Of a DNA stretch of 64,000 bases, positions 23,613 to 32,796 are shown one piece after another; position 1 is the first letter of the stretch; each line of letters begins with the position of its first letter. Both the position numbers and the translations under genes were made by a program. Under the pieces are notes generated by a model. That model saw only the letters and a list, made by a program, of their open reading frames with translations, was not told the DNA's origin and did no database searches. Location of the stretch: positions 2,352,501 through 2,416,500 of the forward strand of contig NZ_CP149130.1 of assembly GCF_037811135.1 (NCBI RefSeq), in the 5' to 3' direction. The stretch is from Aeromonas rivipollensis. GTDB taxonomy: Bacteria; Pseudomonadota; Gammaproteobacteria; Enterobacterales; Aeromonadaceae.

Positions 23613-26600
23613 TCAGTGGCGACCGAAGGGCCACCAGGGCTTGTCGTTGTCCTGGATGTCGACCCGGGTCTCCTGCACCGCCCCCGGCTGGGCACCCTGC
23701 ACCTTCACCAGGCTTACCTTGAACTGCTCGGTGGACTCCACGAACCAGTCATCCAGGATCAGCACCTTGATGGACTTGCTGCCCCCCTCGCCCGCGGCCC
23801 AGCTCACCGACTGGCCGAACCAGGGCAGGAAATCCAGCCCCCAGCGCGCCGTGATCCCCTCAAGGCCCAAGGTGGCACGGGCGGGCTTGCTGAGATCGCC
23901 ACTGCGCACCAGGGGTATCTCGGCAAACCACTGCCCCTCGTTCACCGTCATGCTGGCTTGGGCCAGGGCGATGGTGGAGGACGCCAGCTTGTCCTTGATG
24001 GTCACCAGGGTCTGGTGTTGCTCCCCCAGGGTCGCGCCGCTGGCATCGAACAGCTCCAGGGTGAAGGTCTCGTCCCCCTCGTGCAGGGTGTCGCTCTTCA
24101 CCGGAATGCTGATGGTCTGGCTGTCGCTCTGCCCTGCCGCCCAGTTCAGGGTACCGGTCAGTGGCGCCACGTCCTTGGCATCGGCACTGCCGTAGGCGAT
24201 GCGGTAGCTGACGCTCGCCTCCCCATGGCTACCGTCCCGGCGCGCCACTGTCAGCGTGAGAGTGCTGCCCTCCTCTACGCTGGCGGCGGCGCCCTCGAGG
24301 CTCAAGACCCCGGCGGGCGGCAGCGGATACTGGATGGCCACCAGCACGGGATCATGATCCGAGGCGCTGAAGGGCCCCTCGGATTTCACCAGCTGGCCGC
24401 TGTACTTGCTGCCGTACTCGAAGAAGTTGCTCTCGGCGGAGTTGATGTGCCAATCCTCGATGCCGATCACCTTGGCCGCGAGGCTCGGATTTGCCAGGGC
24501 GTGATCCAGGTTGCCGAGCTCCCCCTCGTAGCTGTAGGAGTAGGTGTCGGTGCCGTGGAAGCGGGTGTTGAGGTTCACCAGACCATAGCCCTTGCCGAGG
24601 GCGCTGCCGCTCTCCTCATAGGGTTGGCCTGCCAGCGTGGTGAAGGAGGCGCTCAGGATCTGGCGCGTTTGTGCGGCCGGATCATAGTCGGTCAGCACCC
24701 GGATGGGATCCTCCATGCCGTAGGCGTTCAGATCCCCGATGAGCAGCAGATCCCCACTCACCCCCTTGAGGCGCTCCCCCAGCACCCTGGCGGCGGAGAC
24801 CCGCAGGGCGTTGCAGTGGCCCTGACCATCCAGGGGATCGGCGGTCACGTAGTCGGGGTAATCCTCGAAGCAGGCGGAGCCCTTGGACTTGAGGTGGTTG
24901 ACCACCAGGGTCAGGGGCGCATCCCCCTTGGGCGAGCTGAAACGCTGCACCAGCGACTCGCGCATCCCCTGGTTGATGGCTACCGGCTTGCCGCTGGCAT
25001 CCACCGCCTCGGCCTGCTGCACCGGCAGCACTATGAGGCTGGCGGCCCCTTCTGGCGTCACGCTGGCGGGTCGGTAGATGAGGCCCACAGTGATGGCGTC
25101 GGTGCCTATGGGCTGGCCATCGGGGGAAGACACCCAGGCGTAGTGATCCGCCTCGTCCGGCTGGGCGGCGTTGAGGGCCGCCACCAGATTGGCGATGGCG
25201 GAGTTGTCGCCATAGCCGTTGTTCTCTATCTCCATCAGCCCCACCACGTCCGCATTGAGGCGGGTGATGGCGCTGACGATCTTGGTGCGCTGCAGCTCGA
25301 ACTCAGGCACCGTCAGGGCGCCTCTGTTGCTGCCGGTGGGGTTGGCATCCCCGCCCACCACTGTGGTGAAGAAGTTGAGCACGTTGAAGCTCGCGACCCG
25401 CAGATCCCCTGCCTCGGCGAGCTCCGGGGTCTCTACCCGATCCCAGCCGCTGTGATCAATCTGGCTCGCGTCGATGCGGTTGCTGGCCACCAGCCTGAAC
25501 AGGTTGTAGGAGTAGCCGAGCGCCCCCTCCAGCCCGTTGAGCCTGTCGCCGATACGCAGGTAACCATCCTCTGCGTTGAAGCCGGGATACCAGGGCAGCA
25601 CGCCGTCCGGCGCCTTGGCGTCGGTCTCCACCACCAGTTGGTTTTGCTGGTTGCGCAGGGCCCAGTCGCTCGCCTCCTGGCTCAGGGCGGCAAACTTCTG
25701 GGTCGACTTGATGAGCGGCGCGCCATAGGCCAGCACCAGGTTGTTGCGCTTGCCGTCGTAGTCGAAGCTGAAGTTGCGGGTCACCACCAGACTGGAGCCG
25801 GGCACCAGCCGTACCTGCATCCCCTCGTGACGCTCCAGCAGCTGGCTCAGGCTCTCGCCTCCCACAGGTACCAGATCCACCGCCGGCAGCAAGGCCCCCA
25901 CCGGCTGAGTCACCACCAACTGATCGGCACTGAGCTGGGTCTGGTTGAAATACTCTTTGACCTTGCCCGAGACGCACACCTCGGCCCCCGGCACCAGGGC
26001 GCCGTTGGCCTGGGTGCTGTGGATGAAGAGGCCGTCGGAGGTGGCCGGATCCCCGTCCCCCTGCGCGTCCTGAATGAAGAAACCCTTGTAGAGACCGCTC
26101 ACTACCTGGGTTACCACGCCGCGGGTGGCATAAGCCTGTTCCGATTCAAACTTGCCGGCTGGCACCAGCGGGCTGCTGCTGCCCGGCCCCTGAATGGCGG
26201 GCACCGGCACCAGGCTGTCCACCGGGCAGACGAAAGCGGGCGGCTGGGTGCCATCGCAGGGAGCATCGCCGCTGCAGCCGAGACCACTGGCGTCATCCTT
26301 GGCGGCGGCCACATATTCCAGCGCCGGGTCGAAGGGGCCGGTCGCATCAGTGCGGCCCGTGGTGACGGTGGCCTTGCGGCGCAGGGTCATGTCCAGGGTC
26401 GAGACGCTGCCCGAGACCCAGGCCGTGCCCGGATCCACTCCCACCTGGCCGACGCTGTCTGCAATCTCGCTGCCGCGATAGAGCACCAGGGCATCGTCGC
26501 CGTTGAACACCAGGTTGCCGCTGGTCTGATTGGCCTTGGCCAGGATCTCGCCGCTGGCGGAGGGGTTGGCCAACACCAGACTGGCCCCCGGGGCCAGGGT

Positions 26601-26831
26601 GCCTTGCAGCGCCAGGCTGTTGGTGGGGGCATCGGTGAGGGGTTTGCCGTTGGCATAGAGCGCCAGCCGGTATTGGGAGAGATCGACGGGGTCCGAGCCG
26701 AGGTTGCTCAGCTCCACCGCCTTGTTGTTGCCAGAGCCTTCCAGGTATTCGCTGATCAGCAGTTGCGCCTGTGCCTGTCCTGAGAGCGCCAGCCCGACCG
26801 CGAGCGCCACCAGAGAGTGTCTTCCTGACAT
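23613..26831 (-). CDS. Large secreted nuclease of the ExeM/NucH type
   Basis: A 1072-residue extracellular DNase candidate. The signal peptide (about 1-22, ending SGQAQA) precedes a lamin-tail domain (ISEYLEGSGNNKAVEL). An OB-fold region follows at about 215-310. The endonuclease/exonuclease/phosphatase domain is at about 475-830 (VASFNVLNFF, GLMEIENNG, LIGDLNAYGMEDP, NLDHALANP, ASDHDPVLV), with its catalytic acids and histidines intact. Two Calx-beta domains follow (about 840-940 and 950-1060). It ends NDKPWWPFGRH with no GlyGly-CTERM or membrane tail, so it is probably released, perhaps by type II secretion. Homologues digest extracellular DNA and affect biofilms. The RBS is AAAGGA. Confidence 0.92.
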   Translation of the reverse strand: MSGRHSLVALAVGLALSGQAQAQLLISEYLEGSGNNKAVELSNLGSDPVDLSQYRLALYANGKPLTDAPTNSLALQGTLAPGASLVLANPSASGEILAKANQTSGNLVFNGDDALVLYRGSEIADSVGQVGVDPGTAWVSGSVSTLDMTLRRKATVTTGRTDATGPFDPALEYVAAAKDDASGLGCSGDAPCDGTQPPAFVCPVDSLVPVPAIQGPGSSSPLVPAGKFESEQAYATRGVVTQVVSGLYKGFFIQDAQGDGDPATSDGLFIHSTQANGALVPGAEVCVSGKVKEYFNQTQLSADQLVVTQPVGALLPAVDLVPVGGESLSQLLERHEGMQVRLVPGSSLVVTRNFSFDYDGKRNNLVLAYGAPLIKSTQKFAALSQEASDWALRNQQNQLVVETDAKAPDGVLPWYPGFNAEDGYLRIGDRLNGLEGALGYSYNLFRLVASNRIDASQIDHSGWDRVETPELAEAGDLRVASFNVLNFFTTVVGGDANPTGSNRGALTVPEFELQRTKIVSAITRLNADVVGLMEIENNGYGDNSAIANLVAALNAAQPDEADHYAWVSSPDGQPIGTDAITVGLIYRPASVTPEGAASLIVLPVQQAEAVDASGKPVAINQGMRESLVQRFSSPKGDAPLTLVVNHLKSKGSACFEDYPDYVTADPLDGQGHCNALRVSAARVLGERLKGVSGDLLLIGDLNAYGMEDPIRVLTDYDPAAQTRQILSASFTTLAGQPYEESGSALGKGYGLVNLNTRFHGTDTYSYSYEGELGNLDHALANPSLAAKVIGIEDWHINSAESNFFEYGSKYSGQLVKSEGPFSASDHDPVLVAIQYPLPPAGVLSLEGAAASVEEGSTLTLTVARRDGSHGEASVSYRIAYGSADAKDVAPLTGTLNWAAGQSDSQTISIPVKSDTLHEGDETFTLELFDASGATLGEQHQTLVTIKDKLASSTIALAQASMTVNEGQWFAEIPLVRSGDLSKPARATLGLEGITARWGLDFLPWFGQSVSWAAGEGGSKSIKVLILDDWFVESTEQFKVSLVKVQGAQPGAVQETRVDIQDNDKPWWPFGRH

Positions 26832-27214
26832 GGTCAGTTTCCTTTTTTTATGGGCAGATTATGTTATTGGCGCCCCGCGCAAGGCGGGCCGCAGCACCTT
26901 GTTACTGTCGAACTCGGCCAGCGGCCAAGATCGCGCCTACTCTGCCCCCTTAGCGACGGAGTCGCTGGGAGCTGGCTAACAATGCCAACAAATTGTTGCG
27001 TGCAGGTGACGAGCAATACCCGTATGGGCAGGTTATTTCGCTCCCGAAGGCGGGGCGACGGGTCTGCCGATATGTTCTGCCGCCTCTGTGTCGTCTCGGC
27101 GCACAAGGGAATGACAGACTCTGACACAGGGATACCAATCCGCATCTTGGCCGGGTGCGGCCGAGGGCGGCCATGGGGGCACGGCGGCCTTGGCAAGCCG
27201 GTCGGTGCAAGGCT

Positions 27215-27285
27215 GGGGGAATAACGGCAAGCGGGGAGAAGCGCCGGGAGAAATCGCCGCAAGGTTGGCGAGCCAATATTCCCCC
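27215..27285. repeat. Long-range inverted repeat, possible structured leader
   Basis: GGGGGAATA (27215-27223) is the exact complement of TATTCCCCC (27277-27285). The 53 nt between them contain further GC-rich complementary segments. It could be a structured 5' leader of the transporter mRNA or a protein-binding palindrome. It does not match any riboswitch consensus that I can recall. Confidence 0.45.
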
Positions 27286-27425
27286 TCGTCGGCAGGCAAA
27301 TCCCATGGTCACAGTGAAAACGATGCCAAATGAAACAGGATTTTATCCTGACTGACTGGGGCAAGACGGTCAGGCCCTAAAAAAGAGGGGGGAGCATGCA
27401 GACGGCCATTGCTTTTTACCTCTTG

Positions 27426-27445
27426 AATGGCAATAGTTCTCACTT
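27426..27445. promoter_or_regulatory. Fur-like operator before the ABC importer
   Basis: AATGGCAATAGTTCTCACTT resembles Fur boxes of the form AATGATAATAATTCTCATTT, differing at four positions. It lies 37 nt before the substrate-binding protein gene, where an iron repressor site is expected. Confidence 0.6.
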
Positions 27446-27482
27446 CTTTTTTTAGGCCCTATCCCCCCCGAGGTTTCACAAG

Positions 27483-28589
27483 ATGTTTCGTCACCCCCTG
27501 GCAAAGTTGCTGCTGCTTGGTCAGCTCGCCCTGATGAGCTGGATGGCACAGGCCGCCGCCCCCGTTGAAGTGGAAGATGTGATGGGCCGCAAGGTCTCAC
27601 TGAGCCTGCCTGCGAGCCGCATCGTGCTCGGTTTCTATCCCGAGGATTACCTGGCCGTGGCCGGTGAAGGGGGCGCCGATCGCCTGGTGGGCATGTCCCG
27701 CGGCTGGTTCGTCAAGTCCCGCCCCGCCATCTGGTCCCTCTATGTGGCCAGCCTGCCGCAGCTGGCCAAGGTGCCCGACCTTGGCAACGTGCAGGATCAG
27801 AGCTTCTCCATCGAGAAGACCCTGGCGGTCAAACCCGATCTGGTGATCCTGGCCCAGTGGCAATACGAGGCCCTGGCCCCGGATCTGCCGCGCCTCGAAC
27901 AGGCAGGCATACCGGTGGTGGTGGTGGACTACAACGCCCAGACCCTGGCCCGACACATGGCGAGCACCCTGCTGCTTGGCAAGGTGACCGGCCAGGAGGC
28001 CCGTGCCCAGAAGATGGCCGACGAATACAAGGCCAAGATTGAGACCATCACTTCCCGGGTTGCCCAGGCGAAGCGCCAGCCGCCTCGCGTCTACATCGAG
28101 CTGGGGGACAAGGGCCCGGCCGAGTACAGCTACACCTATGGCAAGGACATGTGGGGCGCCATGGCCCTGCTGGCCGGGGGTGACAACGTCGCGGCCCCCT
28201 TCGTCGAACGCTGGGGCCCCATCCACCCTGAGCAACTGCTGGCGAGCAAACCCGAGGTGATCCTGATGGCGGGCTACGAGAGCGTGAGCAGCGCAGAGGC
28301 GATGCAGGTCGGTCAGGACGTCTCGGCCGAGACGGTGCGCCAGCGCCTGCAGGGTTTTGCCGCCCGTCCAGGCTGGAGCGAGTTGCCCGCCGTGCAGCAG
28401 GGTCGCCTCTATGCGGTCTATCACGGCGCCACCCGCAGCATCATGGATGCCGCCCTCATCGAGTTCATGGCCAAGGCACTCTACCCCGACTTGTTCCAGG
28501 ATCTCGATCCCCTGGCCACCTATCAGGGCTTCTACCGCAGCTATCTGCCCATTCGTCCCCAGGGTACCTTTATGCTGGGTATCAAGTAA
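27483..28589 (+). CDS. ABC importer periplasmic binding protein, iron-complex type
   Basis: A 368-residue class III (FepB/BtuF-like) binding protein. A signal peptide ends near WMAQAAA; the mature part starts with PVEVEDVMGRKVSL. Conserved elements include PASRIVLGFYPEDYLAVAG and KPDLVILAQWQYEAL, plus a C-lobe with GGDNVAAP and ASKPEVILMAGY. Ligand is unknown: such proteins carry ferric siderophores, heme or cobalamin. The Fur-like box favours an iron compound. It begins a run of three importer genes, though 119 nt separate it from the permease gene. Confidence 0.88.
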   Translation: MFRHPLAKLLLLGQLALMSWMAQAAAPVEVEDVMGRKVSLSLPASRIVLGFYPEDYLAVAGEGGADRLVGMSRGWFVKSRPAIWSLYVASLPQLAKVPDLGNVQDQSFSIEKTLAVKPDLVILAQWQYEALAPDLPRLEQAGIPVVVVDYNAQTLARHMASTLLLGKVTGQEARAQKMADEYKAKIETITSRVAQAKRQPPRVYIELGDKGPAEYSYTYGKDMWGAMALLAGGDNVAAPFVERWGPIHPEQLLASKPEVILMAGYESVSSAEAMQVGQDVSAETVRQRLQGFAARPGWSELPAVQQGRLYAVYHGATRSIMDAALIEFMAKALYPDLFQDLDPLATYQGFYRSYLPIRPQGTFMLGIK

Positions 28590-28708
28590 TGGCAGGTTGA
28601 ACCTGACGGGCCGGACTTTTCCGACCCGAGTCGGGAAAGTCCCTCTTCGTCATCCCTCTTCAACCCTTGCGGGCGCCCCTTGAGAGCGCCCGTTTCAGGA
28701 TGGTTATC

Positions 28709-29761
28709 ATGAATGATTTGGCTGCCCTGCAGCAGACCCTCACCCGCCAGCGACAACGGGAGCGCCGCCGCTGGCACTGGCTGGCGCTGCTCAGCCTGGT
28801 GCTGTGCATTACCCTGGTGCTCGACATCGCCACCGGCCCCTCCCTGCTGCCCCTTGGGGAAGTGATCGATGCCCTGCTCTCCCCCGCCCAGGCGGACTCC
28901 ATGACCCGCACCATCGTCTTTGACATGCGCCTGCCCATCGCCCTGATGGCCCTGGTGGTCGGCGCCTCCCTCGGGCTTGGCGGCGTCCAGATGCAGACCC
29001 TGCTGGACAACCCCCTGGCCAGCCCCTACACCCTGGGGCTCGCGGCCGCGGCCGGGCTCGGCGCCGCACTGGCGCTCTATACCGGCGGTCTTGGGCTGCC
29101 GCCCCTGATTGCCATTCCGGCAGGTGCCTTCATCCTGTGCATGTTTGCCGCCAGCCTCTTGTTTGGTCTAGCCATGATGCGCAACATCAGCAGCCAGACC
29201 CTGATCCTGGCGGGCATAGCTCTGCTGTTCCTGTTCCAGTCCCTGCTCTCCCTGCTGCAGTTCCTCTCCTCCCCCGAGCTCAACCAGCAGATCATGTTCT
29301 GGCTGTTTGGCAGCCTGATGCGCACCACCTGGGATGCCCTGATCATCACGGCCGCCGTCACCCTGATCTGCACCCTGCTCATCTACCGTGACGCCTGGGC
29401 ACTCACCAGCCTGCGTCTGGGGGAAGCCAGGGCACGCAGCCTCGGAGTCAACGTGGACAGGTTGCGCATGAAGACTCTGATCCTGGTCGCCCTGCTCACC
29501 GCCACTGCCACCAGCTTCGTCGGCATCATCGGCTTCGTCGGCCTGGTGGCCCCCCACATAGCCCGCATGCTGGTGGGGGAAGATCAGCGCTTCCTGATCC
29601 CGCTGTCGGCCCTGTGCGGCGCCTGCATGCTGTCGGCGGCTTCGGTGCTCTCCAAGTCCATCATTCCGGGGGCCCTCTTTCCCATCGGCATAGTCACTGC
29701 GCTCATTGGCGTGCCCTTCTTCATCTGGCTGATCCTCGGCAGGGGGCGTAAACGTGCTTGA
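28709..29761 (+). CDS. FecCD-family ABC importer permease
   Basis: A roughly 350-residue inner-membrane permease with about nine or ten helices. Family features are RLPIALMALVVGASLGLGGVQMQ, NPLASPYTLGLAAAAGLGAA, and near the C-terminus GFVGLVAPHIARML and KSIIPGALFPIGIVTALIGVP. The cytoplasmic coupling region (SLRLGEARARSLGV) is present. I chose ATG 28709, 8 nt after AGGA; ATG 28700 is possible. The stop overlaps the ATPase gene by 8 nt. Confidence 0.92.
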   Translation: MNDLAALQQTLTRQRQRERRRWHWLALLSLVLCITLVLDIATGPSLLPLGEVIDALLSPAQADSMTRTIVFDMRLPIALMALVVGASLGLGGVQMQTLLDNPLASPYTLGLAAAAGLGAALALYTGGLGLPPLIAIPAGAFILCMFAASLLFGLAMMRNISSQTLILAGIALLFLFQSLLSLLQFLSSPELNQQIMFWLFGSLMRTTWDALIITAAVTLICTLLIYRDAWALTSLRLGEARARSLGVNVDRLRMKTLILVALLTATATSFVGIIGFVGLVAPHIARMLVGEDQRFLIPLSALCGACMLSAASVLSKSIIPGALFPIGIVTALIGVPFFIWLILGRGRKRA

Positions 29762-30521
29762 AATATCCCGACTCTCCCTCTCCCTCGGCCAGCAGACCCT
29801 GCTGCGGGAGCTCGATCTCACCCTGCACCCGGGTCAGGTCCATGTGATCATCGGCCCGAACGGGACCGGCAAGACCTCGCTGCTGCGCGCCCTCTTTGGG
29901 GAATTGACCCCGGCTGCCGGCGAGATCCGTCTGGGGGGCCAGAGCGCCCGCCAGATGACTCAGGCCAAGTGGCGCCAGCAATTTGGCTACATGCCCCAGA
30001 ACATCCAGTTGGAGCTGGATCTCAGCGTCATCGAAGTGGTGGTGCTGGGGCGCCTCGACAGCCTCTCCATGCGCCTGGCGGACGAGGACATACTGGCGGC
30101 CGGTCGCGCCCTGCAGGCCCTTGGCATCGCCCATCTGGCGGATCGCCCCCTCTACTCCTTAAGCGGCGGCCAGCGGCAGATGGTGCTGTTCGCCCAGGTG
30201 CTGCTGCGCGACCCCCGCATCATGATGCTGGACGAGCCGGTCAGTGCCCTGGACTTGCACCACCAGATGCAACTGATGGAGCACCTCTGCCAGCAGACCC
30301 GGGAGCAGCAGTGGATCACCCTGGTGGTGCTGCACGATCTCAACCTGGCGGCCCAGTTTGCCGATCAGCTGATCGTGCTGGCGGGGGACGATCTGCAAGC
30401 CTTCGGCCCCCCCGCCCAGGTGCTCGACGCCGACCTCATCGAGCGCCTCTATCAGGTGCCGGTGCAGATAAGCCACGATCAGAGCGGCATCCCCTTCCTT
30501 CGTACCCTGCGAAGACAATGA
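29754..30521 (+). CDS. ABC importer ATPase, iron-complex type
   Basis: A 255-residue FepC/BtuD-like ATPase. Walker A is GPNGTGKTS (about 37), followed by the Q-loop GYMPQNIQ, signature LSGGQRQMV, Walker B IMMLDEPVSALD and switch His in VVLHDLNLA. It starts at GTG 29754, overlapping the permease gene by 8 nt behind AGGGGG. It energises import by the two preceding gene products. Confidence 0.94.
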   Translation: MLEISRLSLSLGQQTLLRELDLTLHPGQVHVIIGPNGTGKTSLLRALFGELTPAAGEIRLGGQSARQMTQAKWRQQFGYMPQNIQLELDLSVIEVVVLGRLDSLSMRLADEDILAAGRALQALGIAHLADRPLYSLSGGQRQMVLFAQVLLRDPRIMMLDEPVSALDLHHQMQLMEHLCQQTREQQWITLVVLHDLNLAAQFADQLIVLAGDDLQAFGPPAQVLDADLIERLYQVPVQISHDQSGIPFLRTLRRQ

Positions 30522-30585
30522 TGACGAGACTTCCCATGACAGCGCCTGCGGCCTGGCCCGCAACAGGCACCCTGGTGCGCGCAAG

Positions 30586-31815
30586 ATGAACGGCGCCTCC
30601 TACTGGCGGGACTGGCAGGGCATGAGCCCGGCCGCCCGCCTGCTCATCATCAATGGCCTGGCGTTCAACCTCGGCTTCTACATGATGCTGCCCTTCCTCG
30701 CCCAGCACATGGGCAGCGGACTTGGCCTCGCCGGCTGGGCCTGCGGCCTGGTCATGGGGATGCGGGTCTTCAGCCAGCAGGGGCTTTTCCTCTTGGGGGG
30801 GACCCTCGGTGATCGCATCGGCTATCACCCTGCCATCGTCTGGGGTTGCCTGGTGCGATCGGCCGGCTTCCTGCTGCTGGGCTGGGCCGAGTCCCTGCCC
30901 ATACTGCTGCTGGCGGCGGCCCTGACCGGCTTTGCCGGGGCCCTGTTCACCCCCTGCGCCCAGGCCTATCTGGCGAGCGAATGCGGCACCCCGAGCCAGC
31001 GCCAGCGCGCCTTCGCCCTGCACAATCTCGCCAGCCAGGCGGGCATGCTGCTCGGCCCCCTGGTCGGCCTGACGTTGACCCAACAGAGCTATGCCCTGAC
31101 GGGTATTCTGGCGGCTAGCCTGTTCGCCCTGCTGGGGGTACTGCAGTATCGGGTGCTGCCCAAACGCCCGGTAGCCAACCAGAGCCCGCGCGGCGCCATA
31201 CTGCGCCAATGGCGGGACATCCTGCGCCAGCGTCCCTTTATGATGTTCACCCTGCTGGCGGGCAGCTATCAGATCCTGTTCCACCAACTCTATCTGGCCC
31301 TGCCTGCCCATATCCAGAGCCTGCCGGACGCCACCCAGCTGCTCGGCGGCGTCTTCACCCTCTCGGCGGTGATCGGCGTCCTGCTCCAGCTGCCGGCATC
31401 CCGCCTGGTGGAGCGCCGCCTGGGAGTGCCGCTCGCCATGGGGCTCGGCATAGGGCTGATGGGACTGAGCTATCTGGCTCTGCCCCTGCTGGCCCCCTGG
31501 CCGACGGCAGGGGTATTGGCGCAGGTGGCCCTGCTCTCCTTGGGCTCCATCCTCTGCTTCCCGCTTTTTGCCGCCCAGCTACCCCGCTACGCGCCCCCCG
31601 ACCAGCTCGCCAGCTACTACGGCTTCTATGCCAGCGCCGGGGGCTGCATGGCGCTTTTTGGCAACCTGCTGATAGGCGTCATGCTGGGGGACGCGGGCGC
31701 CCGCCCCACCACCGCCATCTGGCTGCTGCTGGCCCTCACCGGACTGCTGGCCGGGTTTAGCCTCTATACCCAACTGCGCAAGGATGGTCAGCCACAACCC
31801 GCTACCCATCAATAA
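30586..31815 (+). CDS. MFS exporter, DHA1 family (MdtH-like)
   Basis: A 409-residue transporter with about twelve hydrophobic helices. It resembles MdtH-type drug/H+ antiporters: FNLGFYMMLPFLAQHM, MGMRVFSQQGLFLLGGTLGDR (motif A region) and FTPCAQAYLASE. In Fur-controlled clusters such proteins often export siderophores, so an iron role is possible but unproven. It lies 64 nt after the ATPase gene with a weak ribosome site (GCAAG), and a strong terminator follows, so the unit appears to be four genes. Confidence 0.88.
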   Translation: MNGASYWRDWQGMSPAARLLIINGLAFNLGFYMMLPFLAQHMGSGLGLAGWACGLVMGMRVFSQQGLFLLGGTLGDRIGYHPAIVWGCLVRSAGFLLLGWAESLPILLLAAALTGFAGALFTPCAQAYLASECGTPSQRQRAFALHNLASQAGMLLGPLVGLTLTQQSYALTGILAASLFALLGVLQYRVLPKRPVANQSPRGAILRQWRDILRQRPFMMFTLLAGSYQILFHQLYLALPAHIQSLPDATQLLGGVFTLSAVIGVLLQLPASRLVERRLGVPLAMGLGIGLMGLSYLALPLLAPWPTAGVLAQVALLSLGSILCFPLFAAQLPRYAPPDQLASYYGFYASAGGCMALFGNLLIGVMLGDAGARPTTAIWLLLALTGLLAGFSLYTQLRKDGQPQPATHQ

Positions 31816-31843
31816 ACAGGGCGGCCAAGGCCGCCCTGTTTTT
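31815..31843 (+). terminator. Terminator of the importer/exporter unit
   Basis: AACAGGGCGGCC-aa-GGCCGCCCTGTT then TTTGTC, overlapping the stop codon region of the MFS gene. Confidence 0.92.
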
Positions 31844-32094
31844 GTCTCCTGTTATCTCTCCCCTGATGTCCAACGTATAGGGGCATGAAGCATTACAAGC
31901 ATGTTCGGATATGCCTCATGCTAAAGTGGTGGCAGAATGGAGGGATTGATTGTAAATGACTGAGAAAGTGCGGTAATGGTTATTTGGTTAAAAATTTTTC
32001 TTACTCCATAGCTTGCGCCCGAACAGGCTTCAATAATATGTTAAAAGCACTGTCATTTGATTGCTTAAGAAATTAATAAAAATGTGTCTAATTA

Positions 32095-32694
32095 ATGGAT
32101 GAACAAGCTATGGATATTTTCCAAACATATGGCAAAGAAATAATTGCTTTAATAGTTCCCTTCGTCACTTGGTTTCTGAATGTTGGCATCAAAGCTAGAG
32201 CAAAGTTGATTTGGGCAAGTCCACATTCATTTTCTTTTCTTGTGCCAGAACCATTACGTGATGCTAATGGAATTGAGGTAAGTTCAAAACAATTAGTCAA
32301 CACCGCATCAATTAAAATAATTAATATAGGTAGAGAGACTGCAAATAAAGTTGAACTTGTATTTAATTATAAGCCACAGTTTTTAAACCTCTGGCCAGTA
32401 AGACACTTTGAGCAGAGAAGTGCGGATGATGGTCGTCACTCCCTTATATTTGAAAATTTGTCTCCAAAAGAAGAGATTGGTCTTGAAATCATGGCGATAA
32501 ACGGTGAACTTCCTCATGTGCTACTTGTAAGATGTGCAGAATGCACTGCAAAAAATGTATCAATAGTTTGGTTTAGACATGTCGAGCAATGGAAGATAAA
32601 GACTGGACAGTTTTTAATGATGGCTGGACTCGGCAGTCTTGTATATATTCTAATTACTTTAGTCCAGTATCTCGTACTTAAAACGCCAAGTTAG
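32095..32694 (+). CDS. Orphan membrane protein in the AT-rich islet
   Basis: A 199-residue protein I do not recognise. A hydrophobic helix lies near the N-terminus (EIIALIVPFVTWFLNVGI) and another at the C-terminus (FLMMAGLGSLVYILITLVQY). The roughly 110-residue middle looks like a beta-rich domain (SIKIINIGRETANKVELVFN). The two helices could place the middle domain on one side of the membrane. Codon use is AT-rich (AAA, ATT, TTT), unlike the neighbours. No Shine-Dalgarno is visible before ATG 32095 or the alternative ATG 32110, so the start is uncertain. Function unknown; it is a typical accessory cargo gene. Confidence 0.75.
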   Translation: MDEQAMDIFQTYGKEIIALIVPFVTWFLNVGIKARAKLIWASPHSFSFLVPEPLRDANGIEVSSKQLVNTASIKIINIGRETANKVELVFNYKPQFLNLWPVRHFEQRSADDGRHSLIFENLSPKEEIGLEIMAINGELPHVLLVRCAECTAKNVSIVWFRHVEQWKIKTGQFLMMAGLGSLVYILITLVQYLVLKTPS

Positions 32695-32709
32695 GCTTAA
32701 ACTTAATAT

Positions 32710-32796
32710 GGGGGAGTTAAAAGCTAACTAATTTTTATTCGGCTAGCTACTCCAATTAAAATAAATCATGTTCATAAGAACATGGTGGAACTCCCC
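32710..32796. repeat. Nested inverted repeats after the orphan gene
   Basis: GGGGAGTT (32711-32718) can pair with AACTCCCC (32789-32796). Alternatively GGAGT plus AGCTA (32713-32726) can pair with TAGCT plus ACTCC (32744-32753), which is mutually exclusive with the first pairing. Inside lies a perfect hairpin CATGTTC-ataa-GAACATG (32767-32784). It may be an end structure of a mobile unit or a terminator region. Confidence 0.55.

Larger units (their letters stand above)
26832..27482. other. Long regulatory gap between nuclease and iron transporter
   Basis: A 651 nt divergent intergenic region. Short minus-strand open frames here are not supported by start sites or recognisable products. The right end becomes AT-rich and holds a Fur-like box. 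The middle has a GC-rich set of inverted repeats (GGCGGCC/GGCCGCC around 27166-27190) and a 9 bp long-range stem described separately. Confidence 0.6.

Noticed and set aside
23583..26783. A 1066-codon open frame opposite the nuclease gene
   Set aside because: It is the complement of a GC-rich gene with clear domains and has no recognisable motifs or ribosome site. Long antisense frames are expected at this GC content.
27170..27320. Cobalamin riboswitch before the BtuF/FepB-like gene
   Set aside because: Neither strand contains the conserved B12-box or the GGGAA and GTGAAA elements in order. Only general GC-rich pairing is seen.
32685..32700. GTTAGGC after the orphan gene as an integron attC site
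   Set aside because: Only one core-like heptamer is present. There is no matching RYYYAAC partner, no attI and no second cassette, and the match spans the stop codon.
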